Notes: generated by a model not told the origin, from the letters alone. 64,000 nucleotides of DNA from CAWBRT01 sp963832365 (GCA_963832365.1 CAWHUL010000004.1:500981-564980); one strand, 5' to 3'; positions 50,075-59,566 are shown, counted from the stretch's first letter. Made by a program: numbers and translations.

Positions 50075-51959
50075 TTACCGTAGTTGATTCTGGAACATCT
50101 GCTTCCATCGAAAGAACATCATCAGTGTCCAGAGATGAGCTGCCCGGTTAGCACGATGAGTTTGGTGTTCGTCCCAAATCTGTTCGTATGTAGTCGACGT
50201 TCAGGATTCCCGCTGCATCCGCAAAAATTGTGTCACAAGCAAACTCGCGGAGTTCGCGACGGAACCATTGGTCGACCGGGATGCAGAAGCCCTGTTTGGG
50301 TCGATACAGCAGATCATGCGGAAGAGTCGTGCTCATGGCCTTCTTGAAAATGTATTTTCCCTGGTCTCCACGCACCTTTAGGGCGGAGGGGATACTTGCG
50401 ACGAGTTCCATTAGTTTGTGGTCGAGTAGGGGGGCGCGGACTTCTAGCGATACAGCCATGCTGGCACGATCCACCTTGGTCAAAATATCGTCGGTCAGGT
50501 ACGTTTTCATATCCACATATTGAATGCGCGACAACGGATCTTCTGTGTCTGCCCGGTCATAGTGGTGGCGGAAAACGTCCGCGGAGTCGTATCCACCCAA
50601 GCTGTTGAGAAAATCAGGGCTGAATAATTGGGATTTCTCGTCGGGTCTGAAGATCGAAACCGAGTTGAAATAGCCTTCGATGGGAGAGCGCGCTAGGCTT
50701 TGAAATGTTGCCCTCCCTCGGAACATTCGTGGGGCCCAAGCCAGCGGAGGGTACGCTCTGCCAAGCGGGCCGAAGATGCCACCCCGCAACCCAGCAGGGA
50801 GAATGGCCCGAACGCGGTTTTCGAAACGATCGAACCGGTAACGGCGATAGCCGCCGAAGTTCTCGTCTCCGCCGTCTCCGCCCAATGCGACGGTGACATG
50901 CTGCCGCGCTATCTTGGATACATAGTACGTGGGCACGGCAGAAGAGTCCGCGAAAGGCTCGTCGTAGTGCCATGCGAGTTTATCCACAATTTCGAGTGCA
51001 TTCGGCGCGACCAGCTCTTCGTAGTGATTCGTACGGAACTGGCGGGCAACGACGCGGGCGTATTCACGCTCGTCATAGCTATCTTCAGCGAAACCAATGG
51101 AGCACGTGGTGACGGGGCTATTGGATGACTCGCTCATCATTGCCACAACAGCAGACGAGTCAACACCTCCGCTGAGGAACGCGCCTAGAGGGACTTCGCT
51201 CATCAGCCGAATGCGGCAGGCCTCGCGGAGTTCGTCCCGAATGATTGAGCACCATTCCTCTTCTCCACGTTCCTCCACGCGAGCAAAAGATATGTCCCAG
51301 TACTGAGTTTCGCGCAAACCAGTACTTGAAACGACAACGTAATTCCCAGGCAGCACCTTCCGGACTGCTTTATAAATAGTCTTCGGAGCGGGAATATAGC
51401 CGAGCGAAAAGTAATCGCAAAGCGCGTACGTATCGATATCTCGGGAAATGTCGGATGCTGCCAGCACGGCTTTCAATTCCGAGCCGAAGAGTATCCGCCC
51501 ATTGGTATAGGAGTAGAACAATGGTTTCTTGCCGACGCGATCCCTGGCCAGCAACAAGCGGCGCTGGCGTGAATCCCAAATGGCGATGGCGAACATGCCG
51601 CGCAAACGGGTGAAACATTGGTCGCCGTATTCCTCGTATAAGTGGACGATCGCCTCGGTGTCCGAATTCGTGGAGAACTGGTGGCCCTTGCCGATCAGCC
51701 CGCTGCGAAGTTCCGAATAGTTGTAGATCTCACCGTTGAGAAGGACCCAAATAGTTCCATCCTCATTGGAGAGCGGTTGATGTCCGCCAGCGACGTCAAT
51801 AATGCTTAGGCGACGATGGCCTAACCCAATACCAGGGCCTACGAATATCCCCTCGTCGTCGGGGCCGCGGTGTCGAAGGGTATCGTTCATGCGGTGGACC
51901 AACTCGCGTGGCACGGTTTCTTGCCTTTCAAACTCAAAGGTGCCGCAGATCCCGCACAT
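50075..51959 (-). CDS. Asparagine-synthase-like amidotransferase, copy 2, frameshifted at 3' end
   Basis: About 627 residues. MCGICGTFEFERQ provides catalytic Cys2; LNGEIYNYSELRS, SGGVDSSAVVAMM and GGDGGDENFGGYRRY follow the same order as copy 1. The uninterrupted frame stops early at 50148. One base away, the expected end continues (IWDEHQTHRANRAAHLWTLM) to a stop at 50075, so an indel near 50172 is likely. It is convergent with the flippase gene. Why two copies exist is not evident; they may amidate different sugars. Confidence 0.88.
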
Positions 51960-52413
51960 GTTGCCTCCAGGTTTGGCGATGTATTAGTTTACTCACTCCC
52001 AGACTAATCTGCGATCATGATCGAGTGGTCATGGCGAGCACTCAAAGTTCAATTGCAAGTCGGTTGCCGTGCCCTGACGCGGAAAACGCGAGCTGTACTC
52101 GTTCTTTTCGAGGATCGATCTTTTCACGCAACCTGGAATAGGCGTGCGGTTCCTTCCGTAGGCGCCGGCCCCTGAAGGTTGGCAGAGATCGGAGATCGCG
52201 GCGAACCGCCTTATTTAGTGCCAGATCATTCCCGTCCGACCGATACGCGGAAAATCCTTTTCTCACAGAGTAGAAAACTATTTCCATTTGCAGGCGCGTT
52301 CGGACTGGACGCCTAGTCGATTCCGCGGCTCCTGTTCCACAATTCGAGCATCTTCCAGACTGGTAAACGGATTGCAAAGCTACTCGTGGTGATGTCCGTG
52401 AATAGCTAAAATC
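51960..52413. other. Stretch without a recognisable gene
   Basis: Between the second amidotransferase start and a deacetylase remnant I see only short frames of unfavourable composition. It may be the eroded 5' part of the deacetylase gene, but no motif of it could be found here. Confidence 0.4.
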
Positions 52414-52767
52414 TTGATTGTTTACTTCGGAAAAAATGCTCTATGCCAAAGAGCTGCCTCTCTGTGGTACTCCCGATGGGCGATCAACCGAGTTGCGACT
52501 AAGGAGAATGCGTCGTCGGTTGTCTGTTTTCATCCGTGGGAGCTGGATCCGGGGCAGCCGCGCATTCCCGCGGGCTGGAAATCAAAAATACGCCACTACA
52601 CGAACCTAAAGTCGATGGAGAATCGACTAGTATCCTTGCTTTCAACGTTCCGATTCGCACCAATGAACGACGTTCTAGGGATGGAAATCGCGAAAGGACC
52701 CCTACCGACGCGAAGAGTAGCAATGGCCGAATCCGAAAATATGCGCTCAGTCGCGGCTCGGCACTGA
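52414..52767 (+). pseudogene. C-terminal remnant of XrtA-type polysaccharide deacetylase
   Basis: The frame reads SLWYSRWAINRVATKENASS, VVCFHPWELDPGQPRIP, then RHYTNLKSMENRLVSLLSTF. The HPWE-DPxQPR and RHYxNLxxxExRLxxLL pattern is the C-terminal (DUF3473) hallmark of the exosortase-associated polysaccharide deacetylase. The NodB catalytic domain with its metal-binding Asp/His residues is absent. A full copy normally belongs to XrtA loci, so an intact gene would have to lie elsewhere in the genome. Confidence 0.6.
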
Positions 52768-52852
52768 ACAACATTTCGTACACGGTCGAATGCAGGTGGC
52801 GAGCAAGGCCGGGCTGCAACCAGGATAGGCTCAGCGGCACGCATTTTTCCCT

Positions 52853-54088
52853 ATGGTGAGCAATCCCAGGCAGGATGTTTCGCGCAGCGAAAGCATCGAC
52901 GGCGCCGAGCGTAAATTGCGGCTAATCCTGCTGTTCGCATCTTTTGTGCTGATTATTTATCTGAGTCTGTTTCCGCTGACTGGGTGGCATGATCCCGGCG
53001 TGCCTTTCTGGAGTTTCCTTTTTAGCTGGCCACGTACTGTTTCGCGCTCTGATATTGCGACTAATCTGCTCGCCTATGCTGTACCGGGATGCCTGTATTG
53101 TTGGTGGCGCGGCGGCGCTCATCGGCTACATTCGGTGATTCAAGCCACATTGGGCGGTGCACTACTCAGTTTCACAATGGAGTCGCTACAGACCTATTTG
53201 CCCGTACGCGAAGCCTCCACGGTCGATCTGCTGGCGAACACAGTTGGCGCGCTCACCGGCGCGATGTTGGCGAAATTAGTCGAGATAGGCCCTGTCAGCG
53301 ACAAATTACGTTCCGTGCGCCGGGAATGGTTTTTTCCAGGCCGCACAGTGGATGTCGGTCTGGTGGCACTCGGGCTGTGGGTCTTGTCGCAGTGGAGCCC
53401 GCTGGTTCCGCTGATGGATGTTGGTGCGATCTGGCGTGCGCTATCCCCGGCTTGGCAGACATTACACAACCTCGCCCGGTTCCAGCCGATACAAGCGGCT
53501 GCCTATGCGTTTAATATCACCGGGCTGGGCCTGTTGTTTTCACTGCTAGTTCGACCCGCTCGGCCTTTTTTCTTACCTTTTGTAGCCAGCGCCACCGGGG
53601 TCCTGCTGCTGAAGGCCAATTTCTACAGCCGCCAACTTTCTTTCGAGGCGCTCATCGGGCTCGCCGCCGCATTGCTCGTGTTGCCCATCATTGCCAGATC
53701 GCGGGTCCGGTCTGTCGCCGCTTGCCTGTCACTTGTGGTTGGATTTGTACTGACAGAACTGCGTTCTGCCAATGGCGCGACCCACGCCTTCAACTGGATT
53801 CCCTTTCTCGGGGAGTTCACGAATACGTTGAACGGATTCACCGAGATTCTTGAAACGACGTGGCCGTTTGTCGCACTGGCTGCATTGGCCAATCTGCGCC
53901 TTTCCACGCGCTTCTCCTCGGCCGAGTTGGGCGCGACGTTATTACTGCCTCTAGTTTTTGGGCTGGAGCTAATTCAACGCCGTGTTCCCGGCCGCTATGG
54001 AGACGTCACGACCGTGATCCTGGCACTCGCTGCCTGGCTAATGGCGTCATGGTGGTGCAAGATCGAAAAACCGGGAAGCATGCGCTGA
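52853..54088 (+). CDS. VanZ-like membrane protein
   Basis: A 411-residue protein with about 9-10 membrane helices. The N-terminal third is VanZ-like: IIYLSLFPLTGWHDPGV, DIATNLLAYAVPGCLY, FTMESLQTYLPVREASTVDL and LANTVGALTGAMLA. VanZ-like proteins accompany several exosortase loci; their biochemical role is unknown. The C-terminal two thirds are further helices with no known family. It ends over the 3' end of the convergent HNH gene. Confidence 0.8.
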   Translation: MVSNPRQDVSRSESIDGAERKLRLILLFASFVLIIYLSLFPLTGWHDPGVPFWSFLFSWPRTVSRSDIATNLLAYAVPGCLYCWWRGGAHRLHSVIQATLGGALLSFTMESLQTYLPVREASTVDLLANTVGALTGAMLAKLVEIGPVSDKLRSVRREWFFPGRTVDVGLVALGLWVLSQWSPLVPLMDVGAIWRALSPAWQTLHNLARFQPIQAAAYAFNITGLGLLFSLLVRPARPFFLPFVASATGVLLLKANFYSRQLSFEALIGLAAALLVLPIIARSRVRSVAACLSLVVGFVLTELRSANGATHAFNWIPFLGEFTNTLNGFTEILETTWPFVALAALANLRLSTRFSSAELGATLLLPLVFGLELIQRRVPGRYGDVTTVILALAAWLMASWWCKIEKPGSMR

Positions 54089-54277
54089 CTTATGACAGCT
54101 AGAACAAAGCGTGATCAAGTTCGACTCGACGTCTGCACCGAGCTGCGCTCGCGATCGGAGGTGGTGGACCTGTAATTGTGTCCGTGCTCCACAGAATTGG
54201 CACCGCCAGCCGTCGCGTTCGAGCACACGCCGATGTAGCTTCTGGTATTCGACGCGATCGAGCCCGCCAGGTCTCAT
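54047..54277 (-). CDS. HNH endonuclease, cassette copy 1
   Basis: A 76-residue HNH domain: RDGWRCQFCGARTQLQVHHL, then NLITLCSSCHKSAH, with two CxxC zinc pairs and the HH catalytic centre. ATG 54277 overlaps the stop of the upstream unknown gene (ATGA). It is a stand-alone nuclease of the type found in phages and group I intron-like elements. The same arrangement recurs at 55371-55625 with about 50% identical protein. The 3' end overlaps the VanZ gene end by 42 bases. Confidence 0.75.
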   Translation of the reverse strand: MRPGGLDRVEYQKLHRRVLERDGWRCQFCGARTQLQVHHLRSRAQLGADVESNLITLCSSCHKSAHASRFFDLAPP

Positions 54278-54745
54278 GCTGCTTGCCGCAGCCGCTGCAG
54301 AAAGTGCGTTTGTTGAGCATGGGGCATAAGAGAGAAGCATCGGTACAGGGCGTTTACCAGAATTTCCGAGTCGCCTCCTTCCAGATTGGCTCCCGCCAGG
54401 AAATCCGCGCAGATCATCTCCAGGCAGTAACTGCGGGATTTGTCTGAGCCCAGCATGCGGGCGGCAGTTTCCATGGCCTGCTCGATCACCGGCAACTGAC
54501 TCTTGTACAATTTAAAGTAAATGATCTCCCATGGCTCGGAGTCTGGGCCATTCAAACAGCGCTCGATCTCCTGTTCGAATTCCTCCTTCGGCAAATTCTT
54601 AGCTTTGTGCAACCACTTTGCACAATCGAAGTCCTGGCCATCGCGCCGTGCCAGCTTGGCGAGCTCTGTTGCCTTACTCCACCCTACCTCCTTTAGCTTC
54701 CTCCGTACTGTCTTTGGCAGCTGTTCGTGGATGGCCATTAGGTAA
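54274..54745 (-). pseudogene. Unknown phage-module protein, copy 1, 5' truncated
   Basis: The frame carries YYLMAIHEQLPKTVRRKLKE, VGWSKATELAKLARRDGQDF, ERCLNGPDSEPWEIIYFKLY and MICADFLAGANLEGGD. It matches the protein at 55622-56323 from its middle to the end. Its first half is missing and it is joined in frame to the nuclease fragment upstream, so a deletion of about 600 bases removed the gene junction. Function unknown; the predicted fold is helical with no catalytic motif seen. Confidence 0.6.
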
Positions 54746-54928
54746 TACTTTCCAGTCAATGACGCAGAGCTCGTTGTCCAGTTCTCCGATGGCATCGATA
54801 TAGGAGGCGAAGGCATTATTGGCGCCTAGCGGGCAGGATTTTACCTGTAAATCTATATGCGGCAACTGGATCCGGATGCGGTTTCCCTGGGCGATGCGGT
54901 CGAGCAGATGCATTTCGCCATGCAGCAT
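54746..54928 (-). pseudogene. Fragment of PD-(D/E)XK nuclease, copy 1
   Basis: The fragment reads HLLDRIAQGNRIRIQLPHID, LQVKSCPLGANNAFASYIDA and ELCVIDWK. It matches the middle of the nuclease at 56359-57137, including the D...DWK part of the active site. Both ends are lost. It fuses with the following unknown gene at about 54745. Confidence 0.55.
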
Positions 54929-55029
54929 GTGTGCGGAAGCAGAGGGCAGATCACAAGCTCAACAAGTGAACGTCAATGGAAGCTGAGATGGCCGAGGCAT
55001 TTACGCAGAATGCTAATGAACTGGGGCGC

Positions 55030-55320
55030 TCAGCCGCTCCAGGCCACGGTTATTGCAAGCATTACCATGCCTATGATGATCCCGATGCAAAAGAACAATG
55101 CTGCTATTAATTGAAACCTGCGGATTCGCCACCATCGACGCATGCCGTCGTAGACATAGATGACCGACTGCACCGGTCTGTTCTCGTCGGTCGCGTTGTG
55201 CAGAGCCGGCGGATGGCCCATCGGGATTGCGCTAAGCGGATTTCGAGGCCGATTGCGGATTTCGTCGATACAGATCACGCCCGAGGGTACACAGCTTTCT
55301 GCGCTTTTTATCTCTTCCAC
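55030..55320 (-). CDS. Small single-helix membrane protein
   Basis: A 96-residue protein with a hydrophilic N-terminal region and one C-terminal membrane helix (LIAALFFCIGIIIGMVMLAI), preceded by an Arg/Trp-rich patch (MRRWWRIRRF). It lies between the two copies of the HNH cassette and runs in the same direction. I recognise no family; tail-anchored proteins of this kind occur in phage-like elements. Coding status is plausible but unproven. Confidence 0.4.
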   Translation of the reverse strand: MEEIKSAESCVPSGVICIDEIRNRPRNPLSAIPMGHPPALHNATDENRPVQSVIYVYDGMRRWWRIRRFQLIAALFFCIGIIIGMVMLAITVAWSG

Positions 55321-55370
55321 CAGCGGTCCTCCTCTACTTCATTTGCCTGCGCTGCAGCACAATCGCCACG

Positions 55371-55625
55371 CTACCTGCTCTTCTCCGACCCAAATATAAT
55401 TTCGGTTCCCGCGTGAATCTGTCGGTGGCAGGACGTGCAAAGGGCAATCAGATTTTGCTCGGTATCCTCGCCTTGATGGCTGCGGAATTTTACATGATGC
55501 ACCTCCAGAGCGGTGCGGCTCCCGCAAGCCTGACAGCGCCAGTTGTCGCGCTGCAACAGCTGCCGTTTAAGTTCTTGGTAGGCGGCCAGCGCGATTCTCT
55601 GCCGACTTTGGGCTCGGGAACTCAT
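55371..55625 (-). CDS. HNH endonuclease, cassette copy 2
   Basis: An 84-residue HNH domain: RDNWRCQACGSRTALEVHHV then NLIALCTSCHRQIH, with both CxxC pairs and the HH centre intact. ATG 55625 overlaps the stop of the unknown gene upstream (ATGA), exactly as in copy 1. It is likely a DNase of a phage-type recombination or packaging module; the target is unknown. Confidence 0.78.
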   Translation of the reverse strand: MSSRAQSRQRIALAAYQELKRQLLQRDNWRCQACGSRTALEVHHVKFRSHQGEDTEQNLIALCTSCHRQIHAGTEIIFGSEKSR

Positions 55626-56323
55626 GCGGCGTCTTTCTTGATGTACTGCAGAAAACGAAGCCGGTGTGAACCGGGCAGCAAGCGGAACAGGCGGCACAAG
55701 GAGACATACAGAGTCTCGGGATCGCCGTGATCGGCGTTGGCCCCGGCCAGGAAATCGGCACAGATCATCTCCAGGCAGTAGCCGCGAGACCTGTCCGAGC
55801 CCAGCATCCGGGCGGCGGTTTCCAGCGCCTGTTCGACGACCGGGATTTGGCTCTTGTAGAGCTTGAAGTAGATCATGTCCCAGGGCTCGCTATCCGGTCC
55901 ATTGAGCGCCCGTTCGATTTCCTGCTTTGAAGGGCTCAAACGGCAGTGTCCTTTGCTTTGTGCAACCACTTTGCACAATCGAAGTCCTGGCCCTGGCGAC
56001 GCGCCAGCTTGGCCAGCTCCGTCGCCTTGCTCCAGCCTACCTCCTTGAGTTGATTGCGCACCTGCTTCGGCAGTTGTTCGTGAATGGACATCAGGTAATA
56101 GGCCTTCCGCCGCGAGCCAGGGAAACGGCGCTCCAAGAACTCGTCAAATGACTTCAGAGTTCTCCACCCGCCAGTACTGTCCCGCCCGTACTTCGCACAG
56201 ATAGCGCCCAAGCTCGACAAAGTGAGTATCGCGGTCGCGGTTCACCCGTCGCTCCCAGCCGAGGATCTGATCGATTTTGGCCAGAACGAACTGGGCCCGT
56301 TTGCGATTCAGCTTTGGCTCCAT
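55622..56323 (-). CDS. Unknown phage-module protein, copy 2, frameshifted
   Basis: About 230 residues reconstructed from three frames: start ATG 56323 (MEPKLNRKRAQFVLAKIDQ), shift near 56155 into KSFDEFLERRFPGSRRKAYY, and another near 55945 into QEIERALNGPDSEPWDMIYF, ending KKDAA. It contains HEQLPKQVRNQLKEVGWSKA. The protein is helical, and I find no enzyme motif. Its fixed place between a nuclease gene and an HNH gene, twice, suggests it works in the same DNA-processing step. Confidence 0.6.
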
Positions 56324-56358
56324 CGGCGGGTTCCTAGAAATCAAGCTCGTCAAGCCAA

Positions 56359-57137
56359 TCAAGCTCGGCTCCTTGCTGGCGTGTTAGCCTGAAGATCGAC
56401 CATCTCCCGCCGGTCGAGACACAGGCCAAGATAGGCGCAGCTCAGACACGGGTTCTGGGGAAAGCGGATGCCGCTGTGTTGCAGGAACTGTGCCGCCTCG
56501 ATCTGCCGAACGGATTCTGCCACCAAACGCCCATACTCCTGCCGTTGCTCCTCGCTGATTCTGGCCTTCAGGTATTGGATCTCGGGCATGCGCTTGCGGA
56601 CGAAGACGACCAGTGCGACCCGCTCAATGCCTGTCATCCATGAGTAGCAGATCATCTGCGGGTCGAGGGCACACAGACCCGTCGGGCTCAGTCGGATAGC
56701 AGCTCGTACTGGTCTTCCAGTCGATGACGCAGAGCTCGTGGTCTAATTCTCCAATGGCATCGACATAGGAAACGAAGGCATTATTACCGCCCAGTGGGCG
56801 CAGGATCTTGACTTGCAGGTCCTTCTGCGGGTGACTGGATCCGGACACGATCTTCCTGGGCGAAGCGGTCGAGCAGCTGCATCCCGCCCTGCAGCATTTT
56901 GTCCCAGTTGTCATTGGCGGAGTACTGCAAGATCGAGATCGCGATACTGAGCCCATTCGTTGAACAAGACCTCGGAAGCATCCTCGCGCTGGAAGAAAGC
57001 GGCCAGGGCTTTTTCAAAGGCGCGTCCGAACAGCATGGCGGCGCGGGTATCTTTTTCCTTCCAGCCGTCGAGATACTGGAAGCGGTACCGGCGGGGCAGG
57101 AGAGGAATTGGCTGATCTGGGTGTAACTGAAGTTCAT
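56359..57137 (-). pseudogene. PD-(D/E)XK nuclease (RecB/Cas4-like), multiply frameshifted
   Basis: Pieces in three frames line up into one nuclease: MNFSYTQISQFLSCPRRYRF-like start (MNFSYTQISQFLSCP then RRYRFQYLDGWKEKD), GRAFEKALAAFF, DAIGELDHELCVIDWKTST (active-site D and DxK), and a C-terminal cysteine set (CLSCAYLGLC) resembling an iron-sulfur cluster. The first Cys at SCP would complete it. At least four shifts occur in 780 bases, so either decay or poor sequence. It starts just after the SSB-like gene. Confidence 0.65.
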
Positions 57138-57140
57138 ATC

Positions 57141-57623
57141 TCACCCGGCTTTCTCCAACTGGAAGTCGTGCCAGTTGGCGGTTGGGGCGAAGCCGTCGAG
57201 ATTCAGGTAGCTGCGCCCGTTGAGGTTGGTGTGGCTGATTTTGACCACCCCCTGGAGCCCTGCCAGCGCTTTGTCGTCGATCTCGTCGTGCCCGAGCAGA
57301 TCGGTGTCGTAGCCGAAGTCGCGCAGGAACCAGTTGAGCTTCCAGAGCGCTTTGCTGGTGCAATAGAGGCGGGCGGAAAAACGGCATCGGCAGAACTGTT
57401 GCGGCTCGTTCACCGCAAGCTGCAGCGTCAGAAAGGGCTTGTCTTTGAAAGCGCGATAGGTGGCTTTCTCGACAGTTACGAGGAAGAAGCCGTCGGGGAT
57501 TTGCTGCTCCTGGCCTGCCGGCAGCTCTCGTGTAGGCCAGGAATGTGGCGTCTCATGCGGCCTCCTGCGGCGGTTGCGCGGGATTATCGGCATACGCCTC
57601 GAGATGGTGCCGAAGTTTGTCAC
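57141..57623 (-). CDS. SSB-like/DUF669-like phage replication accessory protein
   Basis: About 140-160 residues. The conserved part reads IPDGFFLVTVEKATYRAFKD, KPFLTLQLAV, RLYCTSKALWKLNWFLRDFG and GLQGVVKISHTNLNGRSYLN. The beta-rich pattern with a basic face resembles phage DUF669 or SSB-like proteins. A better start is ATG 57556 behind AGGAGG, one base out of frame, which suggests another indel near 57530. It sits between the possible annealase and the nuclease, as in phage recombination operons. Assignment is tentative. Confidence 0.5.
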   Translation of the reverse strand: MTNFGTISRRMPIIPRNRRRRPHETPHSWPTRELPAGQEQQIPDGFFLVTVEKATYRAFKDKPFLTLQLAVNEPQQFCRCRFSARLYCTSKALWKLNWFLRDFGYDTDLLGHDEIDDKALAGLQGVVKISHTNLNGRSYLNLDGFAPTANWHDFQLEKAG

Positions 57624-57685
57624 AGTCTTGGGTGGCTAGCTCGGTGAGATGGCGGAGAAATTGTTCGATCTGCTCGCGGGTGGCG

Positions 57686-58348
57686 TTACGCAGGGAGCCC
57701 TACCTGGCAGAAGTCGGCGGCGTAACGCTTAACCTGGGTAGCGTCGAGGTTGTGCTGGCGAATCAGCAAGCAGAGCCGGTCGCGCAGCCGCGGTTGGCCG
57801 TTGCCGGCTTCATTCTCCTCGCCGTTGGAACCGTTCCTGGGGGAGGCAAGTGCGACCGGTCCGGGGAAGGGCGGCTCGGGGCTACTGCCAATCTCATCGA
57901 CCGAGCAGAGGCCGATGCCGTAGGCCTTGCGGAGGGCCCGGTTGACGGCGCGTGTCTCGGCCACGCGCATTTCCGCGCCGCGGACGAGGGCGGAGACGTT
58001 GCTCGGATCGGCATCGCCGTAGCCGACGAAGCCTTTAGAGCGGCTTGTCTTGTAAACGATAGCCTTGATGACCCATCGGCTCTGGGCGGGGTCGCAGAAC
58101 TCGGTCACCATCTCGGTCTGAATGCCGCTGCAGCGGTTCTTGCGCGCCAGCCGCAGCAGGCCGGAATGGGTGACGTACCATTTTCGATTGATGAGGGTGA
58201 GGTCGCCGGCGGCGACGGAGAATTCGTGTTGCTCGACCAAAGCCGAAAGCTGTTCTTTTTGAACAGCATCGAGCCGGCCGGGCCAGAATGTGTCGACGCT
58301 CATTAAGGCTTTCTGAACGCGACTGGGAACAACGGCTTTTTGCGACAT
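57686..58348 (-). CDS. Possible RAD52-superfamily single-strand annealing protein
   Basis: A 220-residue protein, start ATG 58348 after AGAGGCG. The core reads KWYVTHSGLLRLARKNRCSG, KAIVYKTSRSKGFVGYGDAD, and VRGAEMRVAETRAVNRALRK. An AETRAxxRAL-type helix following a mixed beta sheet resembles Erf/Rad52/Sak annealases of phages. The C-terminal tail is Pro/Gly-rich then helical. Its context (SSB-like protein, RecB-like nuclease, XRE regulator divergent) supports a recombination role. I cannot confirm the fold, and a different DNA-binding function is possible. Confidence 0.45.
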   Translation of the reverse strand: MSQKAVVPSRVQKALMSVDTFWPGRLDAVQKEQLSALVEQHEFSVAAGDLTLINRKWYVTHSGLLRLARKNRCSGIQTEMVTEFCDPAQSRWVIKAIVYKTSRSKGFVGYGDADPSNVSALVRGAEMRVAETRAVNRALRKAYGIGLCSVDEIGSSPEPPFPGPVALASPRNGSNGEENEAGNGQPRLRDRLCLLIRQHNLDATQVKRYAADFCQVGLPA

Positions 58349-58512
58349 GTGTCGCCTCTTTAAACGCTGTGTTCTGAGATATGGTCGTCATTAACTTATG
58401 CGTGACAGCTCACAGTTGGTTTTTGTTGTTTTCGGAGACCCAAACGAATGTAAAAAAATACCAGTGATTATCGATCTATCAACATATAGATATTGTATCA
58501 ATAACTAGATAC
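58349..58512. promoter_or_regulatory. Divergent control region of the phage-like module
   Basis: 164 bases between the divergent annealase-like and XRE genes. The right half (58455-58512) is unusually AT-rich, with GATATTGTATC and repeated TATC/GATA elements, suited to repressor sites and promoters in both directions. Confidence 0.45.
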
Positions 58513-58764
58513 GTGTCAACAAAAATACGCGCTTCTAAATGGGAAAAAGTCGACTGGGTTGCAGTTGGACGGCGTATAAGAGAGCTGCGCGGATTCGACC
58601 TGACTCAGCAGCAGTTTGCAACTCACATTGGGATAAGCCAGAACTACCTCTCTTATATGGAACGCGGCAAGGTCGAAATCGGGGCAGAAATTCTGCTGAA
58701 TCCGCCGGGAGTTCGGCAAGACGATTGAATGGTTGCTCACAGGCCAAGAAGCAGCGCGGCAGTG
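58513..58764 (+). CDS. XRE-family repressor, frameshifted
   Basis: About 83 residues. The helix-turn-helix reads GRRIRELRGFDLTQQQFATH then IGISQNYLSYMERGKVEIG. The frame breaks near 58690; the expected end (RREFGKTIEWLLTGQEAARQ) follows one base away and stops at 58762-58764. Start GTG 58513. It is divergent from the recombination genes, the classical place of a prophage or element repressor. Confidence 0.75.
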
Positions 58765-58969
58765 ATCGGCCGGGAGTAGGAGAGAAGTTGCAACAAGAGC
58801 CTCCCCCGCTGCACGGCATTCCTGAAATGTAGCCAAAGTTCCCAATGGTGCAAGACGGGTGGGCGGGGAGCCTAGAGACAACAGCAAATAGCGTTAGCGA
58901 AGGGTTTTTGATTTTCGGCCCGCGTTTTTTGATTTCGGAACCACTAATTTCGCCTCCCGAAGCAAGATG

Positions 58970-58997
58970 AAGCCGCCCGATGCCTGGGCGGCTTTTT
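58970..58997 (+). terminator. Rho-independent terminator
   Basis: AAGCCGCCC, a 7-base loop, GGGCGGCTT and a T-run (TTTTTC). The nine-base GC-rich stem with T-tract is a textbook form. It ends transcription from the XRE side. Confidence 0.8.
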
Positions 58998-59054
58998 CAT
59001 TACGTCTGGTTCTCTCCCAATGCAGATCGACAAGAGAGACATTCTGCTGGCACA

Positions 59055-59253
59055 ATGAATAGCGAAAGCCAGAGTTCATAGGACTTCGCGTTACGTCAGA
59101 GCTGAAGGAGCAAATCCAAGCAATTTCGGAGAAGGAACAGCGCAGTGTTTCCCCACCCAAATATGCGAGATGCTGCTCAGCGCTGGCGTGGAAGGCTACA
59201 ACCGCCAAGGCCCCAAATATCTGAAGCGGCATGTTCGCAGCTCCGACGACTAA
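59055..59253 (+). pseudogene. Small ribbon-helix-helix-like protein, frameshifted
   Basis: ATG 59055 (MNSESQSS) leads, after a shift, into LRVTSELKEQIQAISEKEQR SVS and, after a second shift at a C-rich run near 59155, into QICEMLLSAGVEGYNRQGPK with a stop at 59251. The pattern VTSELKEQI...RSVSQ.I.EMLL.G resembles Arc/CopG-type DNA-binding proteins. It may be a regulator of the neighbouring element. In the following stretch to 59566 I see no gene. Confidence 0.4.
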
Positions 59254-59566
59254 TAGAAGGGCAATTTTCGCGGTTGGTATACACGCCTTGGGCTCGAAAG
59301 AATGTAACCGTCGATCGTAATTTTGCATCATCCCACTGAGTGTTGGCTCATTTGAGAAATAGCGGTGCTTAGGAGAAGGACGTGGCTTTGTGCAACCAAG
59401 TTGCACTTGGATTTTTCCCTAGGAGGGCAGTCGCGCCCAGTAAAATCGCGGGTATTTGTAATACTTGCACAATTGGAAGAAAGTACTTTTCTTCTATGAT
59501 CAAAACTGGTAGGTTATCGTTAAGAACGGCTTTATTGGTAAATCTATAAGCCGAAGGAGGTGGAAC

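Noticed and set aside
52042..52377. 111-residue minus-strand frame after the second amidotransferase
   Set aside because: No start signal, no motif and basic shadow-like composition; not supported as a gene.
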